In this document: piece by piece, positions 32,914 through 42,376 of the stretch | Position numbering within the stretch: the stretch's first letter is position 1 | Layout: each line of letters opens with the position of its first letter | Source of the DNA: Nitrospirota bacterium | GTDB taxonomy: Bacteria; UBA2233 | Reading direction: 5' to 3' | Assembly (NCBI GenBank): GCA_011620345.1 | Contig: WOZJ01000066.1 | Coordinates: 1-64,000 of the forward strand | DNA length: 64,000 nt | Notes under the pieces: model-generated | What the model was told of the DNA's origin: nothing | Databases searched by the model: none | Seen by the model: only the letters and a program-made list of their open reading frames with translations | Translations under genes and position numbers: made by a program

Positions 32914-34407
32914 ATGGGGACAATGGAACAGACAGACCAAGTAGTCTCCAGGCTAAGCAAGCTTGAGGCGTTCAAGGAGCGTTTCGGGTTTGACTATCCT
33001 TCAGGGCCCAAGCCTGAAAGGACTGCCCGCCAGGCAGCCCTTTTTGCCCTCGAGCACGAGCAAGAGCTCAAAGAAAACCCGAGAGCCTTCGAACACGAGG
33101 TGTTTTCGTTGGCGGGCCGAATTCTTGGGATGCGCAGGTTCGGCAAGGCCGCCTTTTTCCACCTCCAGGACCAATCGGGCAAGTTACAAGCCTTCATCGA
33201 GTTTTCGGGCGTTGAGCCCGAAACGTTCGAGAAGTTCAAACTGCTCGATATCGGGGATATTGTCTGGGTCTTGGGCCCCCTTTTTTTTACTCGTACGGGA
33301 GAAATTACGCTTCGAGTATCGAAGGTTGAGCTGCTTTCCAAGGCGCTTCATCCGCTGCCCGAGAAATGGCACGGTCTTCAGGACAAAGAGCTACGGCTTC
33401 GAAAGCGCTACTTAGATTTCATCATCAACAACGATGCCAAGGAGAGGGTACGGAAGCGTGCCCAGGCGCTTAGCTACCTCCGGGAATTCATGAACTCTAG
33501 GGGATTCCTGGAGGTCCAGACGCCTATTTTCCATCCGATCCCCGGCGGAGCCGCCGCAAAGCCCTTTGAAACCCACCACAACGCCTTGGACAAGGACCTG
33601 TATTTGCGGGTGGCCCCGGAGCTTTACCTGAAGCGCATGCTTGTGGGCGGGTTTGAGAGGATCTACGAGCTAGGGCCCTGTTTTCGGAACGAGGGGCTTT
33701 CAACAGAGCACAACCCAGAGTTCACGATGCTCGAGAGCTACCAGGCCTACGCCACGTTTGAGGACGCGATGGAGCTTTTGGAGGCGCTGTTGCCTGGGCT
33801 GGCAAAAAGTCTTGGGCTAAGCCAAGAAGTCGTCTGGCAAGGGGAAACAGTAAGGCTCGAAGCACCCTTTCGGCGCCTTGCTTTCCACGATGCGCTCAAA
33901 ACGGCAACGGGCCTGGACCAAAAGAGCCTTGAAAGCAAGGAAGCTCTCCTTAGGCTTATCAAAGAGCGGCTTGAGGCCAACGTGCCACAAGACTCTTCTG
34001 TGGTTGCCTTGCAGGTGGAGCTTTTTGAGGAGCTTGTCGAGCCAACCTTGACCCAGCCTACGTTCGTTACGCACTTTCCTGTCGAGGTATCCCCGCTTGC
34101 CAAACGCTCCAAAGAAAACCCGATGCTGACAGACCGCTTCGAGCTGTATTTGTTCGGCAAGGAGATCGCCAACGCCTTTAGTGAGTTGAACGACCCTGTA
34201 GACCAAAGAGGACGTTTCCAAAAAGAGATGCAAAAACGGGATCTGGGCGACGAGGAAGCGCTTTATCTAGACGAAGATTTCCTCCATGCGCTCGAGTTCG
34301 GCATGCCTCCGGCTGCCGGGCTTGGCGTAGGGATCGATAGGCTCGTAATGCTCCTTACGGACACCCCTAGCATTCGTGACGTCATCGCATTCCCTACCCT
34401 AAGGTAA
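32914..34407 (+). CDS. lysS: Lysyl-tRNA synthetase, class II
   Basis: A 497-residue synthetase. The N-terminal anticodon-binding OB fold (about residues 60-165) has GRILGMRRFGKAAFFHLQD. The class II core has motif 2 (GPCFRNEGLSTEHNPEFT near residue 255) and motif 3 (AAGLGVGIDRLVMLL near residue 470), ending in the usual IRDVIAFP. Length is normal. It precedes the lolC gene by 12 bases, a frequent neighbour pairing in deltaproteobacteria-like genomes. Confidence 0.97.
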   Translation: MGTMEQTDQVVSRLSKLEAFKERFGFDYPSGPKPERTARQAALFALEHEQELKENPRAFEHEVFSLAGRILGMRRFGKAAFFHLQDQSGKLQAFIEFSGVEPETFEKFKLLDIGDIVWVLGPLFFTRTGEITLRVSKVELLSKALHPLPEKWHGLQDKELRLRKRYLDFIINNDAKERVRKRAQALSYLREFMNSRGFLEVQTPIFHPIPGGAAAKPFETHHNALDKDLYLRVAPELYLKRMLVGGFERIYELGPCFRNEGLSTEHNPEFTMLESYQAYATFEDAMELLEALLPGLAKSLGLSQEVVWQGETVRLEAPFRRLAFHDALKTATGLDQKSLESKEALLRLIKERLEANVPQDSSVVALQVELFEELVEPTLTQPTFVTHFPVEVSPLAKRSKENPMLTDRFELYLFGKEIANAFSELNDPVDQRGRFQKEMQKRDLGDEEALYLDEDFLHALEFGMPPAAGLGVGIDRLVMLLTDTPSIRDVIAFPTLR

Positions 34408-34419
34408 AGACCCCGCACG

Positions 34420-35670
34420 ATGCCGCTTACACTCCTGATGGGCCTAAGGCACCTAAGGGCCCGTCGTCACCAGGCGTTTATCTCGTTCATCACGACCGTT
34501 TCCATCGCGGGGATTGCGATCGGTGTAATGGCCATGATCGTCGTTCTTGCCGTGATGACGGGGTTCGAGGAGGACCTAAAAGAGAAGATTTTAGGCTTCA
34601 ACGCGCACGTTCTAGTCCAGACGCCAGGGCCAAGTACGGTAGACCCTGCCGCGGCATTGTCGAAACTTGCTCAAGTCAAGGGCGTTACGTTTGCCGCCCC
34701 GTTTGTCCTTAGCCAGGTGATGGTCAGGGGAGGCGGGGAGAACGTCTCGGGCGTCGTGCTCAAAGGCATGGACCCAAAAGACTTAAAAAGGCTGCCCTCG
34801 CTCCAAAAAGCCCTCGCAGGCGGGGGAGTCGAAGGGCTCGAACCCGTGGGCGGCCCCCCTGGAGTGCTTCTCGGGAAGGAGCTTGCAGGCCAGCTAGGCG
34901 TGCTTCCGGGAGACGAGGTGGAGCTAATCTCTCCTTTTGGAACCCCCACGCCGATGGGGATGGTTCCAAAGGTGCGGAAATTCCGTGTTGCGGGCGTTTT
35001 TGGACTCGGGCTCTACGAGGTGGATGCCGCTGTCGTGCTGGCGGGGCTTAAAACGGCCCAGGGCTTTTTGGACATGCAAGGCGAAATGACGGGTATCGAG
35101 CTCCGCATTTCCGATATTTACAGGGCACGAACGATCGCGCGGCAAGTCCAGGAGACGCTCGGGTTTCCCTACCTCGTCCGGGACTGGATGGACATGAACC
35201 AAGGCATTCTAAGGGCGCTAAGGGTGGAAAAAACGGCGATGTTCGTCATTCTCATGCTGATCGTTCTTGTCGCTGCCTTCGACATCGTGACGACGCTCGT
35301 GATGGTGGTTATGGAAAAGCGCAAGGATATCGCGATTCTCAAGGTGATGGGGGCAAGAGACGGCCAAATTCTGGGAGTGTTTATCTTCCAGGGGTTCGTG
35401 ATCGGCCTAGCGGGTATTCTCTTGGGCGTAGCGGCCGGTATCTTGCTCGCGATGAACGTCGAGGTAGTCGTCCGGTTCTTTGAGCGCGTCTTTTCGCTCG
35501 AGCTGTTTCCCAAGGAGATCTACTCGCTCGATCGTTTTCCTTCGAAGCTGGAGGTAGGGGACATGCTCCGGGTATGCGCCATGACGGCGCTGGCTTGCCT
35601 TGCGGCAACGCTTTACCCTGCGCTTATGGCTCTTAAGGTCGAGCCGACCGAGATTCTCAGGTATGAATAG
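34420..35670 (+). CDS. lolC: Lipoprotein-releasing ABC transporter permease (LolC/LolE type)
   Basis: A 416-residue inner-membrane permease with one N-terminal membrane helix (about residues 20-45), a large periplasmic MacB-like domain (about 46-265) and three C-terminal helices. The N-terminus MGLRHLRARRHQAFISFITT is typical. With LolD it extracts lipoproteins for the outer membrane. Only one permease gene is present, so the transporter is probably a homodimer of this protein. The stop overlaps lolD by eight bases. Confidence 0.93.
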   Translation: MPLTLLMGLRHLRARRHQAFISFITTVSIAGIAIGVMAMIVVLAVMTGFEEDLKEKILGFNAHVLVQTPGPSTVDPAAALSKLAQVKGVTFAAPFVLSQVMVRGGGENVSGVVLKGMDPKDLKRLPSLQKALAGGGVEGLEPVGGPPGVLLGKELAGQLGVLPGDEVELISPFGTPTPMGMVPKVRKFRVAGVFGLGLYEVDAAVVLAGLKTAQGFLDMQGEMTGIELRISDIYRARTIARQVQETLGFPYLVRDWMDMNQGILRALRVEKTAMFVILMLIVLVAAFDIVTTLVMVVMEKRKDIAILKVMGARDGQILGVFIFQGFVIGLAGILLGVAAGILLAMNVEVVVRFFERVFSLELFPKEIYSLDRFPSKLEVGDMLRVCAMTALACLAATLYPALMALKVEPTEILRYE

Positions 35671-36358
35671 CGAGGAAACCCCCCGCTTCCTTTCGGTTGA
35701 GGGCTTGAGCAAACGCTTCAAAACGCCCGCAGGCGAGGTGAAGGTTCTAGAAGACGTCAGCTTTGAGGTGCAAAGGGGCGAGGCGCTGGCGATCGTCGGA
35801 CCTTCGGGCGCGGGGAAGACCACGCTCTTGCATATCCTGGGGACTATTGAAAACCCAAGCGTGGGTCGTGTAAGATTTGGAGGTCTTGACCCTTTTTGCT
35901 TGAGCAGGAAGGCGCTCGCGCGGTTCCGGAATACGCGGATAGGGTTCGTGTTCCAAATGCACCACCTACTGCCGGAGTTTAGCGCCTTGGAGAACGTCAT
36001 GATGCCGGCAGTCATTCAAGGAATGCCGGATAAAAGGGCAAGGCAGCGTGCGATGGAGCTTCTTTCGGAAGTAGGAATTGGACACAGGGCACGCCACAGG
36101 CCGGGCGAGCTCTCTGGCGGGGAGGCACAAAGGGTGGCGATTGCCAGGGCTATCGTCAACGCGCCCGACCTCGTTTTGGCCGATGAGCCGACGGGCTCGT
36201 TGGACGAGGAAACGGGCGGGCGGGTTTTTGATCTTCTTTTGGGGCTCAACCGTGACAAGAACATGACGCTCGTCGTCGTGACGCACAACCATGAGTTTTG
36301 GGGCTTGATGGATCGTTGCCTTAAGCTAAGCCAAGGGAGAATCCGTGAAGAGGTCTAG
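35663..36358 (+). CDS. lolD: Lipoprotein-releasing ABC transporter ATP-binding protein
   Basis: A 231-residue ABC ATPase. It has Walker A GPSGAGKTT near residue 47, the signature LSGGEAQRVAIARA near 150, and Walker B DLVLADEPTG near 170. It powers the LolC-type permease encoded just upstream. The ATG at 35663 is preferred over 35600, which would lie wholly in the permease frame. The bamA start overlaps its 3' end by 14 bases. Confidence 0.95.
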   Translation: MNSEETPRFLSVEGLSKRFKTPAGEVKVLEDVSFEVQRGEALAIVGPSGAGKTTLLHILGTIENPSVGRVRFGGLDPFCLSRKALARFRNTRIGFVFQMHHLLPEFSALENVMMPAVIQGMPDKRARQRAMELLSEVGIGHRARHRPGELSGGEAQRVAIARAIVNAPDLVLADEPTGSLDEETGGRVFDLLLGLNRDKNMTLVVVTHNHEFWGLMDRCLKLSQGRIREEV

Positions 36359-38705
36359 GCCTTGGACGCTCGGGCTTGTTTTGGGATGGCTGGGTTGTTT
36401 GGTTGTCCTGCCTTTGGGGGGCGCGCTGGATACGCTTGCCGAGCAGACGCCGCTCGAGGGCGAGCCGATTCAGGAGGTTCGGGTCGAAGGCAACCAGCGG
36501 ATTGACGCCGCGGCCATCCTAGAGAACCTGGAGACGAAGACCAAAGGGCAGCTTCGGTCGTCTTCGATCGATCAGGACATCCGTTCGATCTATGCCATGG
36601 GGTACTTTGACGACGTTCGGGTCTACACAGAAGCCGCACCCCAGGGCGTACGGGTGACGTTCCAGGTCAAAGAACGACCCATGATCCTATCCATCCGCTT
36701 TGAGGGCAACAAGAAGCTCAAAGAGGACAAACTTAAAGAAGCCCTTCTCGTGAAAGAGCACACGATCCTTGACCCCGCCAAGGTTCAAGAGGGCATTACG
36801 GCGATTCGAAAGCGTTACCGGGAAGAGGGTTACTTCTTCGCGACGGTGAGCTCCAGGATTGAACCCAAAGAGGGCAACACGGCCGATGTCGTGTACAAAA
36901 TCAACGAGAACAAGGCCGTGAAGGTCGTCGAGATCACGTTCCAAGGCAACGAGCACTTTAAGGAAAAAGAGCTGAAATCTGCGCTGGCCATCAAGGAGAA
37001 AGGGTTTTTTTCTTGGATTACGAGCTCGGGCAAATTTACGGAGGAGATGCTTGAGACCGAACCCATGCGCTTGAGCAGCTTTTACATGGACCACGGGTTC
37101 ATTAACGTTCAAGTGAGCCGTCCCGAAGTCAAGCTTACCGAAGAAGGCGTAACACTGCATTTTAGCGTTCGGGAGGGGGATCGCTACAATGTGGGCAGTC
37201 TCGACATTGAAGGAGACCTGATCGAGCCCAAAGAAAAACTGATGTCCCTTCTGACGCTCAAAACGGGGAACGTGTTCTCGGCCTCCGAACTCAGAGCCAA
37301 CATTGCCAAGCTTTCGGATGCCTACGCAGACAAGGGCTACGCTTACGTCAACGTTGACCCGGGTACCCAAGTGGACGACCAAAACAAGCTTGTTCATGTT
37401 CGCTTTATCATCGACAAGGGCAACCTCGTCCAAATCCGGCGGATCGACATCACGGGCAACTCCAAGACCCTAGACAAGGTCATAAGGAGGGAGCTCAAGG
37501 TTGAGGAAGGCGATACCTATTCGCGTTCTTTGATCGAACGGTCCCGTGAACGGGTCAACTTCTTAGGCTTTTTTGATGACGTGAAGGTCGCGACGAAGCG
37601 TGTCGACGAGACCCACTCCGACGTCGATGTCCAGGTAAAGGAGGGGCAGACGGGGACGATTTCCGCGGGCGCAGGCTATTCGAGCTACGATAAAATGGTG
37701 TTCCAAGGGCAGGTCACCGAGCGTAACTTCAGGGGACGGGGAGAAATCCTTTCGTTCGCTACGGCGATCGGCTCTAGACGCGAAGAGTTTGATATTGGTT
37801 TTACCGAACCCTATTTTCTCGACACGAACTTGTCGCTCGGCGTCAACCTATTCATCAACGAGCGTGAGTTTGATGAGTATGGAAGAAGGGACATGGGGGG
37901 GTCTGTCCGGGTTGGGATGCCGGTCGGTGAGTACACGCGGATCGGGCTCGGCTATACCTACCAAGACGTCAAGATTTCGGACATCCCGTACTTTTTCGGG
38001 CGCTACCTGGTCGATTCTGGTATTCGGGACTGGGGGGACCAGTACCGGACGAAAGTCGACCAGCCGGACAAGTCCTCTACGAGCTCCGTAGCGTTTACGA
38101 TCTCCCGAAACACTACCGACCATCCGATCGATCCCACAAGGGGCAACGTCCAAGGGGTGGCGATCGAGTACGCGGGAGATTTTATGGGCGGAACGAACGA
38201 TTTTGTCCGCTACATGGGGCAGAGCGCTTGGTTTTGGCCTACGTTCATCAAAAACGTGGTCTTCTCGCTCAGGGGTCAGATGGGCTTCATCCAGTCGAAC
38301 TCGGACGATCCTTTACCCTACTATGAACGATTCTGGGCGGGCGGGATTGACACGCTTAGGGGATTCGACTATAGGGCCGTTTCTCCTAGGGACAGGGCCG
38401 GCCACAACGTGCATATCGGGGGCGATAAGCTGCTCGTGTTCAACGCAGAGGTCATTTTCCCCTTGATCAAGCGGATGGGGATCAAGGGGGTAGTGTTTGG
38501 AGACGCGGGGAACGTGTATTCCTACGGCAACAGCTTCGACCCCGGCAACATGCGCAAGGATGTGGGGTTCGGAATTCGGTGGCGATCGCCTCTTGGGCCG
38601 TTGCGCGTGGAGATCGGCTTCCCGATCGACAAGCGTTACTCGAACGACGACTCGTTCAAGGTCAACTTCTCGATGGGCGCCCCGTACAGAGGGTTCGGGT
38701 TTTAA
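36345..38705 (+). CDS. bamA: Outer membrane protein assembly factor BamA
   Basis: A 786-residue Omp85 protein. A signal peptide at the N-terminus (GLVLGWLGCLVVLPLGGALD) is followed by five POTRA domains (about residues 40-420) and a 16-strand barrel to the end. The barrel has the loop 6 motif region RFWAGGIDTLRGFDYRAVSP near residue 665, with the RGF signature. It inserts beta-barrel proteins in the outer membrane. The GTG start at 36345 follows AAGGGAGA. skp follows, as in many bacteria. Confidence 0.96.
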   Translation: MKRSRPWTLGLVLGWLGCLVVLPLGGALDTLAEQTPLEGEPIQEVRVEGNQRIDAAAILENLETKTKGQLRSSSIDQDIRSIYAMGYFDDVRVYTEAAPQGVRVTFQVKERPMILSIRFEGNKKLKEDKLKEALLVKEHTILDPAKVQEGITAIRKRYREEGYFFATVSSRIEPKEGNTADVVYKINENKAVKVVEITFQGNEHFKEKELKSALAIKEKGFFSWITSSGKFTEEMLETEPMRLSSFYMDHGFINVQVSRPEVKLTEEGVTLHFSVREGDRYNVGSLDIEGDLIEPKEKLMSLLTLKTGNVFSASELRANIAKLSDAYADKGYAYVNVDPGTQVDDQNKLVHVRFIIDKGNLVQIRRIDITGNSKTLDKVIRRELKVEEGDTYSRSLIERSRERVNFLGFFDDVKVATKRVDETHSDVDVQVKEGQTGTISAGAGYSSYDKMVFQGQVTERNFRGRGEILSFATAIGSRREEFDIGFTEPYFLDTNLSLGVNLFINEREFDEYGRRDMGGSVRVGMPVGEYTRIGLGYTYQDVKISDIPYFFGRYLVDSGIRDWGDQYRTKVDQPDKSSTSSVAFTISRNTTDHPIDPTRGNVQGVAIEYAGDFMGGTNDFVRYMGQSAWFWPTFIKNVVFSLRGQMGFIQSNSDDPLPYYERFWAGGIDTLRGFDYRAVSPRDRAGHNVHIGGDKLLVFNAEVIFPLIKRMGIKGVVFGDAGNVYSYGNSFDPGNMRKDVGFGIRWRSPLGPLRVEIGFPIDKRYSNDDSFKVNFSMGAPYRGFGF

Positions 38706-38732
38706 CATTTCAAACGCGATGAAGGTGGTTCC

Positions 38733-39278
38733 ATGAAAGCCAGAAGGCTCGAAGGTCGAGTGTTTGTTTTTTTGATGATGCTGGTGTTCCTGTCGGCAGG
38801 ACTTTTTCCTAAGGGCGCATCGGCCAAGGAGGTCCGTATCGGCGTGGTGGACCTGCAAAAAGCGCTCAACGAATCTACAAGAGGGGCGCAGGCGAGGGCC
38901 ACATTCTCAAAGAGGGCTACCGAGCTCCAAAAACAGATTGAGCAGCGGCAAAAGGAGCTCGAGACGATGAAAAACGAGCTGGCCAGCAAAGCGAGCGTCC
39001 TTTCTGAAAAGGCGCGTGCGGAGAAAGAGCGGGTTTACCAAGAAAAACTCAAGGATTTTCAGCGGTTCTACAGGGATGCTCAGGACGAACTCCGGAGTAA
39101 GGATCAGGAGCTTACGAGCGGGCTTTTAAGGGAGATTCAGTCGATCATCGCCTCGATCGGGCAAAAGGGCGGGTACAGCGTGATCCTTGAGAGGGGGGAA
39201 AGTTCTGTTCTTTTTGCGGACAAAGAGGTCGACATCACGCAGGCAGTCATCGACGCCTTTAACAAGTCTCCCAAATAA
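38733..39278 (+). CDS. skp: Periplasmic chaperone Skp/OmpH family
   Basis: A 181-residue exported protein. A signal peptide ends near ASAK (about residue 31), followed by VRIGVVDLQKALNESTRGAQA. The middle (about residues 60-140) is a long charged coiled coil (EQRQKELETMKNELASKA) that forms the grasping arms of the trimer. It holds unfolded outer-membrane proteins for BamA, encoded just upstream. GAAGGTGG precedes the ATG. Confidence 0.92.
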   Translation: MKARRLEGRVFVFLMMLVFLSAGLFPKGASAKEVRIGVVDLQKALNESTRGAQARATFSKRATELQKQIEQRQKELETMKNELASKASVLSEKARAEKERVYQEKLKDFQRFYRDAQDELRSKDQELTSGLLREIQSIIASIGQKGGYSVILERGESSVLFADKEVDITQAVIDAFNKSPK

Positions 39279-39281
39279 AGC

Positions 39282-40367
39282 ATGCCCGAACAAGCCCGGC
39301 CTATCCTAGCCCATGACCTGGCAAGGAGCCTAGGCGGAGTATACCAGGGGCCGGAAGGACTTGTGCTGAGTGGGGTTGCAACGCTCGAGGAGGCTTCGAA
39401 AGAAGACCTATCGTTTCTGACGAACGCAAAGTACATAGGCCTTGCGAAGGAATCCAAGACGGGCTGCCTGTTGATTGCGCCCGAGCATAGGGATACCTTT
39501 GAAGGTCCGAAGATCGTCGTTCAAACACCCTATCTTGCGCTTGCGAGGGCTGTCAGGCTGTTTTATCCAGGCCAGGAGTCCGAAGCCGGCGTGTCTTCGC
39601 TGGCCTTTGTTCATCCTAAGGCTTGGGTGGCGCCGAGCGCCTCTGTCGGGCCGTTTTGTGTCATCGAAGAAGGGGCCAGGGTTCTCGAGAGGGCCAGGCT
39701 CGTGGCTCAGGTCTTTGTGGGCCGGAACGTTATCGTTGGGAAGGCATGCCTAATCTATCCGCACGTGAGCCTTTTGGATGGGACGATTCTGGGTGACAGG
39801 GTGATCGTCCAGGCGGGCTGCGTCGTCGGCTCGGACGGGTTTGGGTTTGCCTTTGACCCGGATTCCAAGGCCTACGAGAAGATTCCGCAGGTAGGACACG
39901 TCGAGGTCGGGCCTGATGCCGAGCTTGGTGCATGCACCACGATTGACAGGGCGTTTATGGGTAGGACGTTGATCGGAGAGGGGACGAAAGTGGACAACCT
40001 CGTGCAGGTTGGCCACAACGTTCAAATAGGGAAACACTGCATATTGGTATCCCAGGTAGGCATCTCTGGCTCGACCAAGATCGGCGATCACGTAACGCTT
40101 GCGGGTCAGGTGGGCGTGGTGGGCCATATCCGTATCGAGGAAGGTGTCGTCGTGGGCGCTGGTTCCGGGGTGCATGGCGACCTCAAGGCCCACAGGACCT
40201 ACTGGGGGTTCCCGGCCGTAGAATACAAACGGGCGCTCGTGCGCCACGGTGCCCTCGAGCGGCTGCCGGAGCTGCGGAAACGGGTCTTTTCGCTCAAGCA
40301 GCGCCTGGAGGCGCTCGAAAGGAGGCTTGAAGAGGGTGGGTGCGGACATTCAGAAGATCCTGGCTAG
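39282..40367 (+). CDS. lpxD: UDP-3-O-acylglucosamine N-acyltransferase
   Basis: A 361-residue acyltransferase for the third step of lipid A synthesis. An N-terminal uridine-binding domain (about residues 1-105) precedes a left-handed beta-helix of hexapeptide repeats. The catalytic-histidine region VQVGHNVQIGKHCILVSQ is near residue 244. A C-terminal helix ends in EALERRLEEGG. It starts four bases after skp and overlaps fabZ by 32 bases. If GnnA/GnnB act as proposed, its substrate carries a 3-amide in place of the 3-ester. Confidence 0.95.
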   Translation: MPEQARPILAHDLARSLGGVYQGPEGLVLSGVATLEEASKEDLSFLTNAKYIGLAKESKTGCLLIAPEHRDTFEGPKIVVQTPYLALARAVRLFYPGQESEAGVSSLAFVHPKAWVAPSASVGPFCVIEEGARVLERARLVAQVFVGRNVIVGKACLIYPHVSLLDGTILGDRVIVQAGCVVGSDGFGFAFDPDSKAYEKIPQVGHVEVGPDAELGACTTIDRAFMGRTLIGEGTKVDNLVQVGHNVQIGKHCILVSQVGISGSTKIGDHVTLAGQVGVVGHIRIEEGVVVGAGSGVHGDLKAHRTYWGFPAVEYKRALVRHGALERLPELRKRVFSLKQRLEALERRLEEGGCGHSEDPG

Positions 40368-40770
40368 GCTTCCCCATCGTTACCCCTTCCTGTTGGTTGA
40401 CAAGGTTCTAAAGATAGACAAAGATGGCGTCGTGGCATTGAAATGCGTAACGATCAACGAGCCCTACTTTGTCGGCCATTTTGAAGATTATCCCGTCATG
40501 CCTGGGGTACTGATCCTAGAGGCCGCAGCGCAGGCGGGCGCGTACTTTCTGCTTGAGACGATCGAAACGAAGCCCGACGAGATCGTGTATTTGGCCGGCG
40601 TGGACGGAGTAAGGTTCAGAAGGCCCGTGAGGCCTGGCGACCGGCTGATTTTGACTCTTAAGGTGCTCGCTCACAAAAGGAAGGTATTTAAGATGTATGC
40701 TCAAGTGAGCTGCGAAAATGAACGCGTCATGGAGGGGAAGCTGACGGCGGTTTTAGGGAAGAAGGGCTGA
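40336..40770 (+). CDS. fabZ: 3-hydroxyacyl-ACP dehydratase FabZ
   Basis: A 144-residue hot-dog-fold dehydratase. It has LPHRYPFLLVDKVL near the N-terminus, then the catalytic FVGHFEDYPVMPGVLILEAA with His near residue 48 and Glu near residue 62. It dehydrates 3-hydroxyacyl-ACP in fatty acid synthesis and competes with LpxA/LpxD for it. The GTG at 40336 is chosen because AGGAGG lies ten bases upstream (40320-40325). A TTG at 40327 is too close to that site, and the longer frame lies within lpxD. Confidence 0.94.
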   Translation: MGADIQKILARLPHRYPFLLVDKVLKIDKDGVVALKCVTINEPYFVGHFEDYPVMPGVLILEAAAQAGAYFLLETIETKPDEIVYLAGVDGVRFRRPVRPGDRLILTLKVLAHKRKVFKMYAQVSCENERVMEGKLTAVLGKKG

Positions 40771-40773
40771 GGT

Positions 40774-41559
40774 ATGGGGATTCATCCGAGTGCCGTTGTT
40801 GCCGAGGGGGCCAGGGTTGCAGAAGATGCCAGCGTTGGACCCTACTGTTGCGTAGGGCCCAACGTCGTGCTTGAGAGAGGCGTGCGGCTCGTAAGCCACG
40901 TCGTAATCGAGGGCGCGGCCCGAATCGGCGAAGGCACCGTCGTCTACCCGTTCGCTACGATCGGCCTGCCACCGCAGGATCTAAAATACCAAGGGGAAGA
41001 AACGGCCGTCGAGATCGGGAAGAACAACACGATTCGAGAGTGCGTGACAATCCACCGGGGAACGGGTGCTGGAGGGGTGACAAAGTTAGGAGACGGTGGC
41101 TTGATCATGGTAGGGGCGCATATCGCGCACGACTGCCGGGTCGGCAACGGGACGATTCTCGCGAACGTCGTCACGCTTGCAGGCCACGTCGATATTGGAG
41201 ACCACGTCATCTTGGGAGGCCAGGTGGGCGTCCATCAGTTTGTCCGCGTGGGCGCGTACGCCATGATCGGGGCAGGCTCGATGGTTTCGCAGGACATCGT
41301 CCCGTTTTCCTTGGCCGTAGGAGATCGCTGCAAGCTCAAGGGGTTGAACCTCGTGGGCCTGAAACGAAGAGGGTTTTCTCCCAAAGAGATTCGCGCGCTC
41401 GAGCGGGTCTTTTATGCCTTGTTTCTTTCTAAGCGGCCTCTTAAAGAAGCCCTTCGTGAGCTAGAAGAGAGCCCGGATGTTGTCGAAACCCCCAGTGTTC
41501 AGCGGCTCGTTCGGTTTGTCCAGGACTCCAAACGAGGGATAGCCCGTGTACGGGATTGA
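40774..41559 (+). CDS. lpxA: Acyl-ACP--UDP-N-acetylglucosamine O-acyltransferase
   Basis: A 261-residue left-handed beta-helix acyltransferase, first enzyme of lipid A synthesis. It starts GIHPSAVVAEGARVAEDASV, and the catalytic pair His116/His119 is in GAHIAHDCRVGNGT. The C-terminal helical part is present. With GnnA/GnnB encoded nearby, the true acceptor may be UDP-GlcNAc3N, giving an N-linked chain at position 3. It overlaps lpxI by 14 bases. Confidence 0.95.
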   Translation: MGIHPSAVVAEGARVAEDASVGPYCCVGPNVVLERGVRLVSHVVIEGAARIGEGTVVYPFATIGLPPQDLKYQGEETAVEIGKNNTIRECVTIHRGTGAGGVTKLGDGGLIMVGAHIAHDCRVGNGTILANVVTLAGHVDIGDHVILGGQVGVHQFVRVGAYAMIGAGSMVSQDIVPFSLAVGDRCKLKGLNLVGLKRRGFSPKEIRALERVFYALFLSKRPLKEALRELEESPDVVETPSVQRLVRFVQDSKRGIARVRD

Positions 41560-42376
41560 GACGGAAGTGCTCGGAGTGATCGCCGGGAACGGCCCTTTGC
41601 CCGGCATCGTGTTAAAAAACTTGAAAGCCAAGGGTTTGAGGCTTTTCGTAGCCGCACATGTAGGCGAAACGCCTCAAGAGGCCGTTGCGTTGGCCGATGC
41701 CGCATGCTGGGTCAAGCCCGGACAGCTAGGCACGTTGCTTGATTTCTTCAATGCGCACGGCGTTCATCAGGCGTTGTTTGCGGGGGGCATGAAGAAGGCT
41801 GCGCTCGTTCGTACGTTCGAGCCGGACAAGGATGCGCTCGAGTTCATCGAAACCCTTCCCAACCTTCACGACGACACGATTTTGCGGGCTTTGGCCGTTT
41901 GGCTCGAACAAAAAGGCGTGCACGTGCTCGATACAAGGCTAGGGATGGGGGGCCTTTTGGGCCCAGAAGGGGTCCTCACGAAATTGGGGCCGAGCCTCAA
42001 GCACCAAAAGGACATTGCGCTTGGGATTCAAGCGGCAAGGGCGCTTGGTGGGCTGGACATCGGCCAGGCCGTAGTCGTGGAGGACCAGCTCGTGCTGGCG
42101 CTAGAGGCGATCGAGGGAACGGATGCGATGATCCAAAGGGCCGGAGCCTTCAGCAAGGGGGACGGTGTCTTGGCCAAGGCAAAAAAGCCCTCCCAGGACC
42201 CTAGGTTTGATTTGCCCTCCATAGGGCCGGGAACGATTGCGAACATGGCGAAGGCAGGGCTGAAGGTGCTTGCCTTTGAGGCGGGATGGACGGTCTTGTT
42301 CGAGCAAGAAAGGCTTATTGCGGAGGCGGATGCCTTAGGGATGGTCGTTGTAGGGGTGGGGCCGAATGGAAGTTAG
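41546..42376 (+). CDS. lpxI: UDP-2,3-diacylglucosamine pyrophosphatase LpxI
   Basis: A 276-residue DUF1009 protein that cleaves UDP-2,3-diacyl-sugar to the 1-phosphate, doing the job of LpxH in enteric bacteria. It has GVIAGNGPLPGIVLKNLK near the N-terminus, DDTILRALA in the middle, and the C-terminal-domain segments GLDIGQAVVVEDQLVLALEA and LPSIGPGTIANMAKAGLKV. The GTG start at 41546 overlaps lpxA. The gene order lpxD-fabZ-lpxA-lpxI is typical of LpxI users. Confidence 0.93.
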   Translation: MYGIETEVLGVIAGNGPLPGIVLKNLKAKGLRLFVAAHVGETPQEAVALADAACWVKPGQLGTLLDFFNAHGVHQALFAGGMKKAALVRTFEPDKDALEFIETLPNLHDDTILRALAVWLEQKGVHVLDTRLGMGGLLGPEGVLTKLGPSLKHQKDIALGIQAARALGGLDIGQAVVVEDQLVLALEAIEGTDAMIQRAGAFSKGDGVLAKAKKPSQDPRFDLPSIGPGTIANMAKAGLKVLAFEAGWTVLFEQERLIAEADALGMVVVGVGPNGS